34,411 nt of DNA, taken from contig JAGYPA010000035.1 of NCBI GenBank assembly GCA_018399255.1, positions 1 through 34,411 on the forward strand, read 5' to 3'. The first letter of the stretch is position 1; each line of letters begins with the position of its first letter. A program made the translations under genes and the position numbers. The stretch comes from Spirochaetales bacterium. Lineage in GTDB: Bacteria; Spirochaetota; Spirochaetia; JABMQR01. This document shows, in pieces, positions 25,308-32,637 of the stretch. The notes under the pieces were generated by a model. That model searched no databases and was not told where the DNA came from. It saw nothing but the letters and a program-made list of their open reading frames with translations.

Positions 25308-25706
25308 ATGACGAAACGGGTCACGGTAAGCACCTCTGACAGGTCTGCGTTTGTTGATATTACTGACCATGCCGTCAGGCTGATTGCTGAATCAGGGGTA
25401 AGAGAAGGCTCCTGCCTCATCTATTCCCCTCACACTACCTGCGGTGTGACGATAAATGAAAACGCAGATCCCGACGTAAAAGTGGATCTGCTTACGGGCT
25501 TGGACAGCATAGCTCCATGGGAAAATCGATATCGTCATGCTGAGGGGAATTCTGCAGCCCACATCAAGGCTGGCCTGATGGGTTTCAGTACTGAGATTCC
25601 TGTTGCTGACGGCAGACTGCTGCTGGGGACCTGGCAGTCAATCTACCTTTGTGAATTCGACGGCCCGCGCCGCAGAACCGTTGTCCTGCAGGTACGGGAA
25701 TTCTGA
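25308..25706 (+). CDS. yjbQ: YjbQ family protein (UPF0047, secondary thiamine-phosphate synthase-like)
   Basis: 132 residues from the ATG at 25308, which has GGAG 9 nt upstream inside the end of the protease gene; a longer upstream frame only reads through that gene. Family motifs are YSPHTTCGVTINENADPDV (about 39-57), AEGNSAAHIKAGLMG and LLLGTWQSIYLCEFDGPRRR. The family is small and very widespread. Some members complement a thiE mutant, giving the name, but the true physiological role is unclear. The conserved His and Asp residues could form a metal site. It is probably co-transcribed with ctpA and rsmE. Confidence 0.92.
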   Translation: MTKRVTVSTSDRSAFVDITDHAVRLIAESGVREGSCLIYSPHTTCGVTINENADPDVKVDLLTGLDSIAPWENRYRHAEGNSAAHIKAGLMGFSTEIPVADGRLLLGTWQSIYLCEFDGPRRRTVVLQVREF

Positions 25707-25738
25707 TAAGCCGTACCTGATAAAGGGGCATCAAATTC

Positions 25739-26614
25739 ATGCGTATTTTTGTGCTACCGCCGGAATTTAACGGCTCAAAAACGCTCAGACTCAACAGGAA
25801 GGATTCTCACTACCTGACAAGGGTGCTCAGGCTGGAGCCCGGAGCATTTATCCCGGGCAGAGACCGCAGCGGTCAGCTTTGGGATCTGCTTCTATCCAGT
25901 GCCGACCCTCAGGGGGTGGTGCTTACCTGTTCTCCCGCCGCTGAACATGAACGATCTGTATCAGATCCAAGAGTCAGAATCCACCTCTTTCAGGCAGTAT
26001 GCAAAAGCAAAAAAATGGACCAGATCATTCGTCAGGCAACAGAAATCGGAGCTGCTTCCATCACGCCGGTAATCACCCGTTTTACTATTTCTTCCGGATC
26101 CGGCTCAAGGGAAAATTTTTCCAAACAAAAATTTGAACGCTGGGAGACAATAATAACGGAGGCAATTCAGCAAAGCGGATCTCCGGTACTGACAAAGCTG
26201 AATCAGCCAATTTCTCTGGAAAAAATGATCAGGATTGTCTCAGCAAACGATAACCAGACTCTCCGCACTCATGATGGAGAATGGGAGTTTCCTAGCTGTT
26301 TCGGAGTTTTTTTCCATCAGGAACTCATTTCCAGCCAGACCCTTGCAGACATTGCCCGAGATTATTTCCTGCTAAGCAAGCCCCTCCCAATAGCCGCAGC
26401 TATTGGTCCCGAGGGCGGCTTTTCCCCTGAAGAAGTACAAAACATGCAAAAAGCCGGTATGAAACCGGCTTTTCTAAAAACAAATATACTTCGGGCAGAA
26501 ACTGCAGCCGTTTATGCTCTTGCTGTGCTTCAGACCCTGCTCACGCCGCTTGAGGGGGAGGGGGCCGCAGAAGAAGACCCATCCTCGAAAAGCAGCCCTG
26601 AGAACCTGCTATAG
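25739..26614 (+). CDS. rsmE: 16S rRNA (uracil1498-N3)-methyltransferase
   Basis: 291 residues, longer than the usual 240-250. The N-terminal PUA-like domain (about 1-70, MRIFVLPPEF, SHYLTRVLRLEPG) precedes a SPOUT (trefoil-knot) domain. Its SAM-binding signatures are KSKKMDQIIRQATEIGA, AAIGPEGGFSPEE and ILRAETAAVYALAVLQ. It methylates U1498 of 16S rRNA. The extra length is an insertion at about residues 165-205 (QTLRTHDGEWEFPSC) and a short acidic C-terminal tail. The ATG follows AAAGGGG at a somewhat long spacing. The stop codon overlaps that of the convergent export gene by 3 nt. Confidence 0.95.
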   Translation: MRIFVLPPEFNGSKTLRLNRKDSHYLTRVLRLEPGAFIPGRDRSGQLWDLLLSSADPQGVVLTCSPAAEHERSVSDPRVRIHLFQAVCKSKKMDQIIRQATEIGAASITPVITRFTISSGSGSRENFSKQKFERWETIITEAIQQSGSPVLTKLNQPISLEKMIRIVSANDNQTLRTHDGEWEFPSCFGVFFHQELISSQTLADIARDYFLLSKPLPIAAAIGPEGGFSPEEVQNMQKAGMKPAFLKTNILRAETAAVYALAVLQTLLTPLEGEGAAEEDPSSKSSPENLL

Positions 26615-28867
26615 AATCCCAACGGCATCAAGCGAGTAGAGAATTTTGTAAACCGTATCGGTTACACTGCTCAGGCTTTCCAAAAATGCCGTAGAAGCGG
26701 GGAGAGACAACCTTTTAACCGCAATAACGGCATCCCCCTGTTCCAGAACCAGATTTTCAATAGTAGTTAAACCGAAAAAGAGACTGTCCGGAGTGATAAT
26801 TTTTCCATTCTGCTTAACGATGGACAAGCTGTAATCCCGCGAACGCAGTCCGCCTACCTCAAGCAGGTACTTTCGTACAGTTTTGTCAGGAACCCAGGGC
26901 AGGGCAGCTGCCGTTCCGATATCCCCGAAAATGGAAATGGTCATCGGCTGTTCAGGAATATAAAGAGTATCGCCTTCCTGAAGCTGAATATTGTCATATC
27001 CGGAACCTAGCTGAAGCGCTCTGAGCGTTGGGGGAAGTGTTAAAATTATTCTGCCGAAATCATCTCCCAACCTTTCCTCTGCCTCCTTGAGCAGCGCTTT
27101 CTGGGCAGAGATCTGACTCTGCAGTGCAGTCTCCGCATTATCTGAAAGATTCTGGTAGGCAATGGCGCCCTCAAGCTGATTAAGGCTTTCCTGCGTTTTC
27201 TGAATGGAAATTTTAAATTGTTCAAGCTGCTTTTCCTGTACTGATACCCGGTTCATAACGGCGCCCTGCGGAAAAGCCTTATCTGTATAGCCTCCGGCCA
27301 GCACTATCATATCATGAATAGTTGCGCCTTCAATCAGAGGGTATACCCCGGGTACCGCAACCTGTCCCAGAATCTTGACGCCCTGTTCTGATGCGCTTTT
27401 TTCAAGCGGCAGTAAAATAATTTTGTCGCCTGCAGCAAGTTCCCGGTTCATATCTGTTTTTCCCCGGACAAGAATCTCCCTGAGCACTATCTGATCAATA
27501 ACCTCAGCATCTCTGAGAATCCTCGCTTCCATTACGGCTGGATTATCTGCCAGACTGATTCCTTTCAGGATATCAAGTAAAGTTATACCTGGCACAAAGG
27601 GTACGTATTGGGAATCGGCACCGGGAGAAGTTACCAGAATGGGTTCTTTTGCACTGCCTTCCCCGCTTCGAAAAAACTCTACCACATCATTCGGTTTCAG
27701 CTGGATATCCACTTCACCCGATAGTACTTTCCCAGGGCTGAAGATTATTTTTTCTTCATCCCGGTTAATCTCCTTGCGAGTAATTATTGCTGTCAGTGTG
27801 TCTGTCTCGGGAAGCAGTACCGCCTTAGCCAAAAGTGCTGTGAGCGTGGGAACAGAAGAAGCAGTATAGAACCCGGGGTTGCGTACAGGTCCGCTTATCT
27901 TGATGAGATTACTGACCGGTGCCGTCCCCGACTGCAGCAGGAAAATATCTCCGTCCTGAACCTTTGCGGAAACAAAAGATTCACTGGATACAGCCCCATC
28001 GATAATAACAGATCCGTTTTCACTCATCCGAAGCAGCTTAACCAGCGGTTTTGCTCCGGCAAAGCCTGTTCCACCGGCATACTTGAGTATATCTGCAATA
28101 GTATCGTCCGCCGCAAGCTCATAAATTCCCGGTCGGCGAACATCCCCGACAACAGCGGCAGTACGGCCGATGGGGGGAACATAGACGACATCCCCCTCTC
28201 TGATTCTGACATCAACCGGCCCTCTCGATCCATCTGCAAGAAGATCATAGAAGTCTACGGTAAGTGTCTCACCGTTTCGCAGAATTCTGATGCTGCGCAG
28301 CGACCCTTCCGGCAGCACTCCCCCGGAAACCCCCAGAATATCTGCGGCTGACCAGAGATTTGAAACTGTTACGGCTCCCGGTTTCGCAGAAAAACCGCTT
28401 ACATAGACAGAAAAATTCCTCAGCTGCAGCGGTGTAACTTCCAAATTGATATCTTTATACTTAACAGCAAACTTCTCGGCGAGAATTCCTTCAATCTGGG
28501 GTATCGTCCTGCCGTATACAGAAACACGGCCGACAGGCTTGATAAAAATACTGCCGTCAGCATCAATCTCCACATCATAGGAGCTGAGAACAGCACCATA
28601 GTCGACCGGATCTCCCCAAAGATAGACGCGAAGCTTATCCCCTGAGCCGAAAAGATAGGAATCATCAACAGTATTTGTTACTGTGGGAATCCAGGTCCCA
28701 AACAGATCATACCCGATCTGGGTGAGCGGAACATCACTTTCCGGCAGCCGGGAATTATAGGCTCTTTCGACAGGGGTCATGCTCTCCGCGGCTGAACCTG
28801 AGACTTCTCCGGTAAGCGAAAAAATTATGACGATACATAATATTATTGATAGCAATAGCTTTTTCAT
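26609..28867 (-). CDS. Polysaccharide export protein with multiple SLBB domains (Wza-like)
   Basis: 752 residues from the ATG at 28867 (MKKLLLSIIL). A signal peptide is clear (cleavage about residue 25), but no lipobox Cys is at the cleavage site; the only Cys (11) lies inside the hydrophobic core. A Poly_export domain (about 70-145, FGSGDKLRVYLWGDPVD) is followed by about five or six SLBB-like units near 153-230, 237-312, 322-400, 420-487 (weak), 498-640 and 643-710. A coiled-coil segment (about 541-600) is inserted in the fifth. The family forms outer-membrane export channels for capsule or exopolysaccharide. No Wzz/Wzc or glycosyltransferase genes accompany it here. It is divergent from two regulators that may control it. 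Confidence 0.88.
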   Translation of the reverse strand: MKKLLLSIILCIVIIFSLTGEVSGSAAESMTPVERAYNSRLPESDVPLTQIGYDLFGTWIPTVTNTVDDSYLFGSGDKLRVYLWGDPVDYGAVLSSYDVEIDADGSIFIKPVGRVSVYGRTIPQIEGILAEKFAVKYKDINLEVTPLQLRNFSVYVSGFSAKPGAVTVSNLWSAADILGVSGGVLPEGSLRSIRILRNGETLTVDFYDLLADGSRGPVDVRIREGDVVYVPPIGRTAAVVGDVRRPGIYELAADDTIADILKYAGGTGFAGAKPLVKLLRMSENGSVIIDGAVSSESFVSAKVQDGDIFLLQSGTAPVSNLIKISGPVRNPGFYTASSVPTLTALLAKAVLLPETDTLTAIITRKEINRDEEKIIFSPGKVLSGEVDIQLKPNDVVEFFRSGEGSAKEPILVTSPGADSQYVPFVPGITLLDILKGISLADNPAVMEARILRDAEVIDQIVLREILVRGKTDMNRELAAGDKIILLPLEKSASEQGVKILGQVAVPGVYPLIEGATIHDMIVLAGGYTDKAFPQGAVMNRVSVQEKQLEQFKISIQKTQESLNQLEGAIAYQNLSDNAETALQSQISAQKALLKEAEERLGDDFGRIILTLPPTLRALQLGSGYDNIQLQEGDTLYIPEQPMTISIFGDIGTAAALPWVPDKTVRKYLLEVGGLRSRDYSLSIVKQNGKIITPDSLFFGLTTIENLVLEQGDAVIAVKRLSLPASTAFLESLSSVTDTVYKILYSLDAVGIL

Positions 28868-28874
28868 AACCTTT

Positions 28875-28903
28875 ATTCTACCGGTATATTTTTTTTCATG
28901 CAA
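28875..28903 (-). promoter_or_regulatory. Promoter of the SLBB export gene, nearly leaderless
   Basis: On the minus strand TTGCAT (28903-28898) and TAGAAT (28880-28875) are separated by 17 bp. Only seven bases (AAAGGTT) remain before the ATG, so the start would be at or one base before the start codon. The AAAGG might instead serve as a Shine-Dalgarno if another promoter is used. Confidence 0.5.
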
Positions 28904-28950
28904 TAGAATTTATCCCCCTCCCGCCATCAACTCGCTTCATCCAGTCCATA

Positions 28951-28976
28951 ATTACCACTACCTGATTATTGGTAAT
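28951..28976. promoter_or_regulatory. Inverted repeat in the divergent export/regulator intergenic region
   Basis: ATTACCA (28951-28957) and TGGTAAT (28970-28976) are perfect inverted arms with a 12-bp spacer, centres 19 bp apart. This is the geometry of a dimeric regulator site two helical turns long. It lies about 50 bp upstream of the export promoter and about 75 bp upstream of the regulator start. The binding protein is unknown; the winged-helix protein encoded next door is a candidate. Confidence 0.4.
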
Positions 28977-29049
28977 GCTTCTGGTCAATTCACGGGCAGC
29001 AAGCCATCTGGCATAGTAGAAAACAGGTTTTTTTCAAAGCGGAGGATTT

Positions 29050-30351
29050 ATGCTGAGAATACTGTTCATCGACCAGAATACCGATCTTTTTTCCAGATTT
29101 CAGGCTTCAGTCCAAACCTTCTCCTGTCTGTATTCAGGTTCCTTAACCTCTGCCGCTTCTCTGGTCAATGCTGTTCCTCCGGATATTGTGTGCATTACTG
29201 CGTATCCCGGTTTTGTAAACAGCAGTTTGCTGCAGACTTTTTACCAGAAAATCGGGGGAATTCATCGCTTTCCCTTCCTGTTCATCAAACAGGAGACTCA
29301 GTTCCTTTCAGAGGCCCTGCTTCCTTCCCGCTATAGAGTACTTACAAGCCTCGGGGAAGGCTCATTGCAGCAACTGATTGATGCAGCCGTATCTTTAGTA
29401 ACGATATCCGGTATGGACAATAATCATGATGCTCTGGAATCCAGTAATCAGAACAGCCAACCCACAACAACAGAGACTGATTATTACCCAACTATACCTG
29501 AGACAACGCCTGGCCGTCAGATCCATATTTCTGATTATCTGGCAGGCCCGTCACCCGCTATGGATCAGGTCCGGGAGACTATTTATCGATATGCCCCGTA
29601 TACAGACAGTGTTCTTGTCTATGGAGAATCCGGAACAGGAAAAGAGCTGGCTGCAAAACTGCTGCATCAGCTCTCCGGAAGAAAAGGGAATTTCGTTACA
29701 GTCAACAGCGCCGCATTACCCCATTCCCTTGCAGAAGCAGAACTTTACGGCTTTGAAAAAGGAGCTTTTACGGATGCAAAAAGCGGGCATCGGGGGGTAT
29801 TTGAACAAGCCCATCAGGGAACACTGTTTCTTGATGAAATTGGTGATATGTCAGTCGCTCTGCAGCCGAAGCTCCTGAGAATAATCGAAGAAAAGCACAT
29901 CCGCCGTTTAGGATCAATGCGCAGCAGAAACATCAACGTTCGAATTGTATCAGCTACAAATGCTGCTCTGAACCTGATGCAGGGCGGTACCGGCCTTCGT
30001 CAGGATCTTTTCTTTAGAATCAATACGCTTCCTTTAGCAATTCCTCCGCTTAGAGAAAGGCGGGATGATATTCTTTACCTGGCAGACTGGTTTCTGTCCC
30101 GTCAGTCCGGTTATTACTCACTTTCACAAAAAACAAGAAAAATTTTTTTTGAGTATGATTGGCCGGGAAACGTGCGCCAGTTGTTTTCGGCCTTGCGAAG
30201 GGGCGTTATCTGCTCCGGACCTCCCGGAAAAAGCGGTCGAACTGAAATAGCTATTACCGAAAGGATGCTTGCCCCGGGACAGGCACTTGAGAAAACCGTC
30301 ACTCGGGAAGCAGGCAGAATTGAAAAAATGGAGGCAGAGTATGGGTTCTAA
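29050..30351 (+). CDS. NtrC-type AAA+ regulator with pseudo-receiver and no DNA-binding domain
   Basis: 433 residues; the ATG follows GGAGG. Residues 1-115 look like a receiver fold (ILFIDQNTDLF), but the acidic pair is Asp-Gln and the phospho-Asp position is Thr (DIVCITAYPG), so it should not be phosphorylated. A linker of about 40 residues leads to a sigma-54-activator AAA+ domain (about 165-400): Walker A GESGTGKE (192-199), the sigma-54-contact loop GAFTDA (238-243, usually GAFTGA), Walker B LFLDEIGD (Asp262, Glu263), arginine-finger region RQDLFFRIN and sensor II WPGNVRQL. The chain stops just where a Fis-type HTH would begin (ALEKTVTREAGRIEK). Its end overlaps the next gene by 11 nt. 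Confidence 0.88.
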   Translation: MLRILFIDQNTDLFSRFQASVQTFSCLYSGSLTSAASLVNAVPPDIVCITAYPGFVNSSLLQTFYQKIGGIHRFPFLFIKQETQFLSEALLPSRYRVLTSLGEGSLQQLIDAAVSLVTISGMDNNHDALESSNQNSQPTTTETDYYPTIPETTPGRQIHISDYLAGPSPAMDQVRETIYRYAPYTDSVLVYGESGTGKELAAKLLHQLSGRKGNFVTVNSAALPHSLAEAELYGFEKGAFTDAKSGHRGVFEQAHQGTLFLDEIGDMSVALQPKLLRIIEEKHIRRLGSMRSRNINVRIVSATNAALNLMQGGTGLRQDLFFRINTLPLAIPPLRERRDDILYLADWFLSRQSGYYSLSQKTRKIFFEYDWPGNVRQLFSALRRGVICSGPPGKSGRTEIAITERMLAPGQALEKTVTREAGRIEKMEAEYGF

Positions 30352-30973
30352 AGTAATACATATCTGCATAATTTTTGATGAAGCCAGAGAGTTCTCTGAC
30401 GCTAAACTGGCTCTTAGTCATTTTCCTGAATTTTCTGTTCATTCGGGAACTGATTATCAGACGAAGAGCAGTTTTGATGCTCTTCTGGTTCATTGGTCCC
30501 TCTCTGGAAAAAAATCATCCCTTCTTGATCAGTTAAAAAGAGAGAACGTTCTTCCTGTTGTCTATTATGGACCTACCGAGGCTATCCGGATTTCTTTCTC
30601 ACAGGAGTGTTCCGATTTCATCTCTTACCCGTTCAATCCTGATGAGCTTGCAGCACGTCTGTTCAGGGTTTCTCCCCAAATAATAACCGTATGCCAGAAC
30701 ATACGAATCACTCTCACCGGATATATTCTCAGCGGGCCAAAAAACTCTGTAAAACTTAGCAGAAAGGAGAGGGCTGCGCTCCTTCTTCTTTCTGCTTCTG
30801 CACCGGTGCCTGTCGCAAGAAAAACCCTGTTAGCAGCAGTGTTTCCAACCGTCCAGGAAGGCAGCCGCTACCCGGATATCATTATAAGTTCTTTGAGAAG
30901 CAAAATCCGATCCGCAGCTGCGTGCAGCACCTCTCCTATTCAGGCTGCATGGGGATATGGTTATCGATTATGA
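30341..30973 (+). CDS. OmpR-like winged-helix regulator with degenerate receiver domain
   Basis: 210 residues from the ATG at 30341, which has GGAGG 7 nt upstream and overlaps the AAA+ gene by 11 nt, so the two are translationally coupled. The N-terminal about 110 residues resemble a receiver ending in DFISYPFNPDELAARL (compare DYLTKPFNPEELLARI). The phospho-Asp is replaced (FDALLVHWS) and the conserved Lys is missing. The C-terminal about 95 residues fit a Trans_reg_C winged helix: LSRKERAALLLLSASAPVPVARKTLLAAVF, a recognition-helix region DIIISSLRSKIR and the terminal wing WGYGYRL. It probably binds DNA without phosphorylation control, and could supply the DNA-binding function that the AAA+ partner lacks (inference). 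Confidence 0.75.
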   Translation: MGSKVIHICIIFDEAREFSDAKLALSHFPEFSVHSGTDYQTKSSFDALLVHWSLSGKKSSLLDQLKRENVLPVVYYGPTEAIRISFSQECSDFISYPFNPDELAARLFRVSPQIITVCQNIRITLTGYILSGPKNSVKLSRKERAALLLLSASAPVPVARKTLLAAVFPTVQEGSRYPDIIISSLRSKIRSAAACSTSPIQAAWGYGYRL

Positions 30974-31280
30974 TACGGTTATATATAGATTTATTTGTCC
31001 ACAACTCTGCTTGTGGATAACTTGTGCATAACTTTCAGCAAAAAAACATCAACCCGGAAATCTCCCAGCAGGGCAATTCTCAAGCCGTAAAATTTAGACA
31101 TCTGTTAAGTACTATTTTTTATTTTTTTATATATAAACAATTTATTTAAGCGTTATGAACAAGCTGGAAAAAACCTGCTTCTCTTTATCACTTTCATTAT
31201 GCTGCGAGGTTTTCTATTGTTTCACAGGGTGCTTGTGGATAACTTGTGGATAACTTTTTTTTTCCTGTTTGGAAAAGGGT
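30974..31280. other. Candidate replication origin or DnaA-box cluster
   Basis: This 307-bp stretch has no convincing gene. It carries five DnaA-box-like 9-mers: TTGTCCACA on plus (30995-31003, one mismatch), and on minus TTATCCACA (31020-31012), TTATGCACA (31031-31023), TTATCCACA (31242-31234) and TTATCCACA (31253-31245). The four minus boxes form two pairs, each with starts exactly 11 bp apart. Between the pairs is a strongly AT-rich tract (about 31103-31150, including TATATATAAA-like sequence) that could unwind. dnaA and dnaN are not in the window, so an origin is plausible but unproven; DnaA-controlled transcription is the alternative. Confidence 0.55.
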
Positions 31281-32594
31281 TTAGTCAGGAATATCTGAAT
31301 CTGAGAGATTTCTTGAAATATCGGCGCCGATCTGGTGCAGTTTTCCGCAAAGATTTTCATAGCCCCGTTCTATTTGATAGGCGTTCTGAATAATACTTTT
31401 TCCGGTTGCGCTAAGGGCCGCAATTACAAGAGCCATGCCGGCCCGGATGTCTGGAGAGGTAAGCAATGTCCCATGAAGAAGCGTTGGTCCGGAAACCACG
31501 GCTCTATGGGGATCACACAGTATTATACGGGCTCCCATGCGAATCAGCATATCGACGAAAAACATTCTGGACTCGAACATCTTCTCATGTATCAGAACCG
31601 TTCCCGTAGTTTGAGTTGCCGCAACAGTAACGATACTTATAAGATCCGGGGGAAAGCCGGGCCAGGGGGCATCATCAATTTTTGGAATCATCCCGCTTAT
31701 ATCGGGCTGAACTTTCCGGTTCTGCCTTTTTCCCACAATAACTGCATTATCACCCGCTTCCCAATCTATGCCGATTTTCCTGAAGCCTCCCCGGATTATC
31801 GGCAGCAGGTTCATGTCAACGCCGCGAATCGTTACTTCTCCTTGCGTTGCCGCAGCCAGGCCGATAAAAGAACCAATTTCCATAAAATCAGGACCAATGG
31901 AAAAATCTGCCCCGTGAAGTTTGTCTACCCCCTCAATTATAAGCAAATTGGATCCCACCCCCGCTATTCTGGCTCCCATTTTTATAAGCAGGCGGCAGAG
32001 ATCCTGAACATGAGGTTCGCTGGCTGCATTCGTTATCGTGGTCTTCCCCCTGGCCAGGACTGCGGCCATAACGGCATTTTCGGTTGCCGTTACCGACATT
32101 TCGTCCAGAAAAACGGCATTACCCTGAAGTCTCCCATTCCTGCCGGCTGCAGTAATGCTGATAGACTGATCATCCTTGATGCTCGAGACTGCGCCAAGGG
32201 CATTAAAAGCAATAAAATGGGTATCCAGACGCCGTAATCCTATAACATCCCCACCGGGAGGGGCAATGGCAACTTTTCCGGTCCTTGCCAGCAGAGGTCC
32301 GGCAAAAAGAATTGAAGCCCGGATTGTTTTTGCCAGGTTTTCGGGTATGTCTCCCGTAATATTCAGAGTTTGGAATGTAAAACAGCCTGTCCCCTCAGGT
32401 CTGACTTTTACCCCCAGCGCTTTTGCTATAGCAATCATTACCTGCACATCTTCGATATCGGGGATATTGCGCAGCTGGATCGGCTCATCTGTGAGCAGAG
32501 CCGCGGCAATGCAGGGAAGGGCAGAGTTTTTGTTTCCGCTGGCGGTAATCTCTCCAAAAAGCGGTTTACCCCCGTATATTGTATAGCTGCTCAT
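31281..32594 (-). CDS. murA: UDP-N-acetylglucosamine 1-carboxyvinyltransferase (Asp-type)
   Basis: 437 residues, about the usual 420-440. It transfers enolpyruvate from PEP to UDP-GlcNAc, the first committed step of peptidoglycan synthesis, in the cytoplasm. Lys22-Asn23 (SGNKNSALP), Arg92 (KTIRASI) and PWPGFPPD, equivalent to the E. coli Asp305 region, are present. The active-site loop reads PPGGDVIGLRRLD, with Asp116 where E. coli has Cys115. This Cys-to-Asp form is known from mycobacteria, chlamydiae and Borrelia and is insensitive to fosfomycin. It lies 43 bp downstream of the HD gene on the same strand. No strong Shine-Dalgarno; an inverted repeat abuts the start codon. Confidence 0.95.
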   Translation of the reverse strand: MSSYTIYGGKPLFGEITASGNKNSALPCIAAALLTDEPIQLRNIPDIEDVQVMIAIAKALGVKVRPEGTGCFTFQTLNITGDIPENLAKTIRASILFAGPLLARTGKVAIAPPGGDVIGLRRLDTHFIAFNALGAVSSIKDDQSISITAAGRNGRLQGNAVFLDEMSVTATENAVMAAVLARGKTTITNAASEPHVQDLCRLLIKMGARIAGVGSNLLIIEGVDKLHGADFSIGPDFMEIGSFIGLAAATQGEVTIRGVDMNLLPIIRGGFRKIGIDWEAGDNAVIVGKRQNRKVQPDISGMIPKIDDAPWPGFPPDLISIVTVAATQTTGTVLIHEKMFESRMFFVDMLIRMGARIILCDPHRAVVSGPTLLHGTLLTSPDIRAGMALVIAALSATGKSIIQNAYQIERGYENLCGKLHQIGADISRNLSDSDIPD

Positions 32595-32625
32595 AAAATC
32601 ACTTTACCGTGCAAATCGTGATTTT
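32595..32625 (-). promoter_or_regulatory. Inverted repeat abutting the murA start codon
   Basis: On the transcript strand AAAATCAC (32625-32618) and GTGATTTT (32602-32595) form a perfect 8-bp inverted repeat with a 15-nt loop. Its last base directly precedes the murA ATG (32594). It could be an mRNA hairpin that masks the start, or a DNA operator. Confidence 0.4.
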
Positions 32626-32637
32626 GCAATCGGCCTG

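Noticed and set aside
28868..29049. Sigma-54 promoter (GG-N10-GC) in the export/regulator intergenic region
   Set aside because: Only one loose GG-N10-GC match was found, without the TGGCAC or TTGCA context; a sigma-70-type promoter explains the export gene better.
30250..30360. Frameshift that removed the HTH of the AAA+ regulator
   Set aside because: The following gene begins with a good ribosome binding site overlapping the stop, and its sequence is a receiver-like fold, not a Fis HTH; a designed gene boundary is more likely.
31260..31276. Hairpin TTTTCC-TGTTT-GGAAAA after murA as an intrinsic terminator
   Set aside because: On the murA transcript strand it is followed by A, not U, and the stem is AT-rich; it does not fit a rho-independent terminator.
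31199..31393. A 64-codon plus-strand frame in the DnaA-box region
   Set aside because: It runs across the DnaA boxes into the antisense of murA and has no ribosome binding site or recognisable protein.
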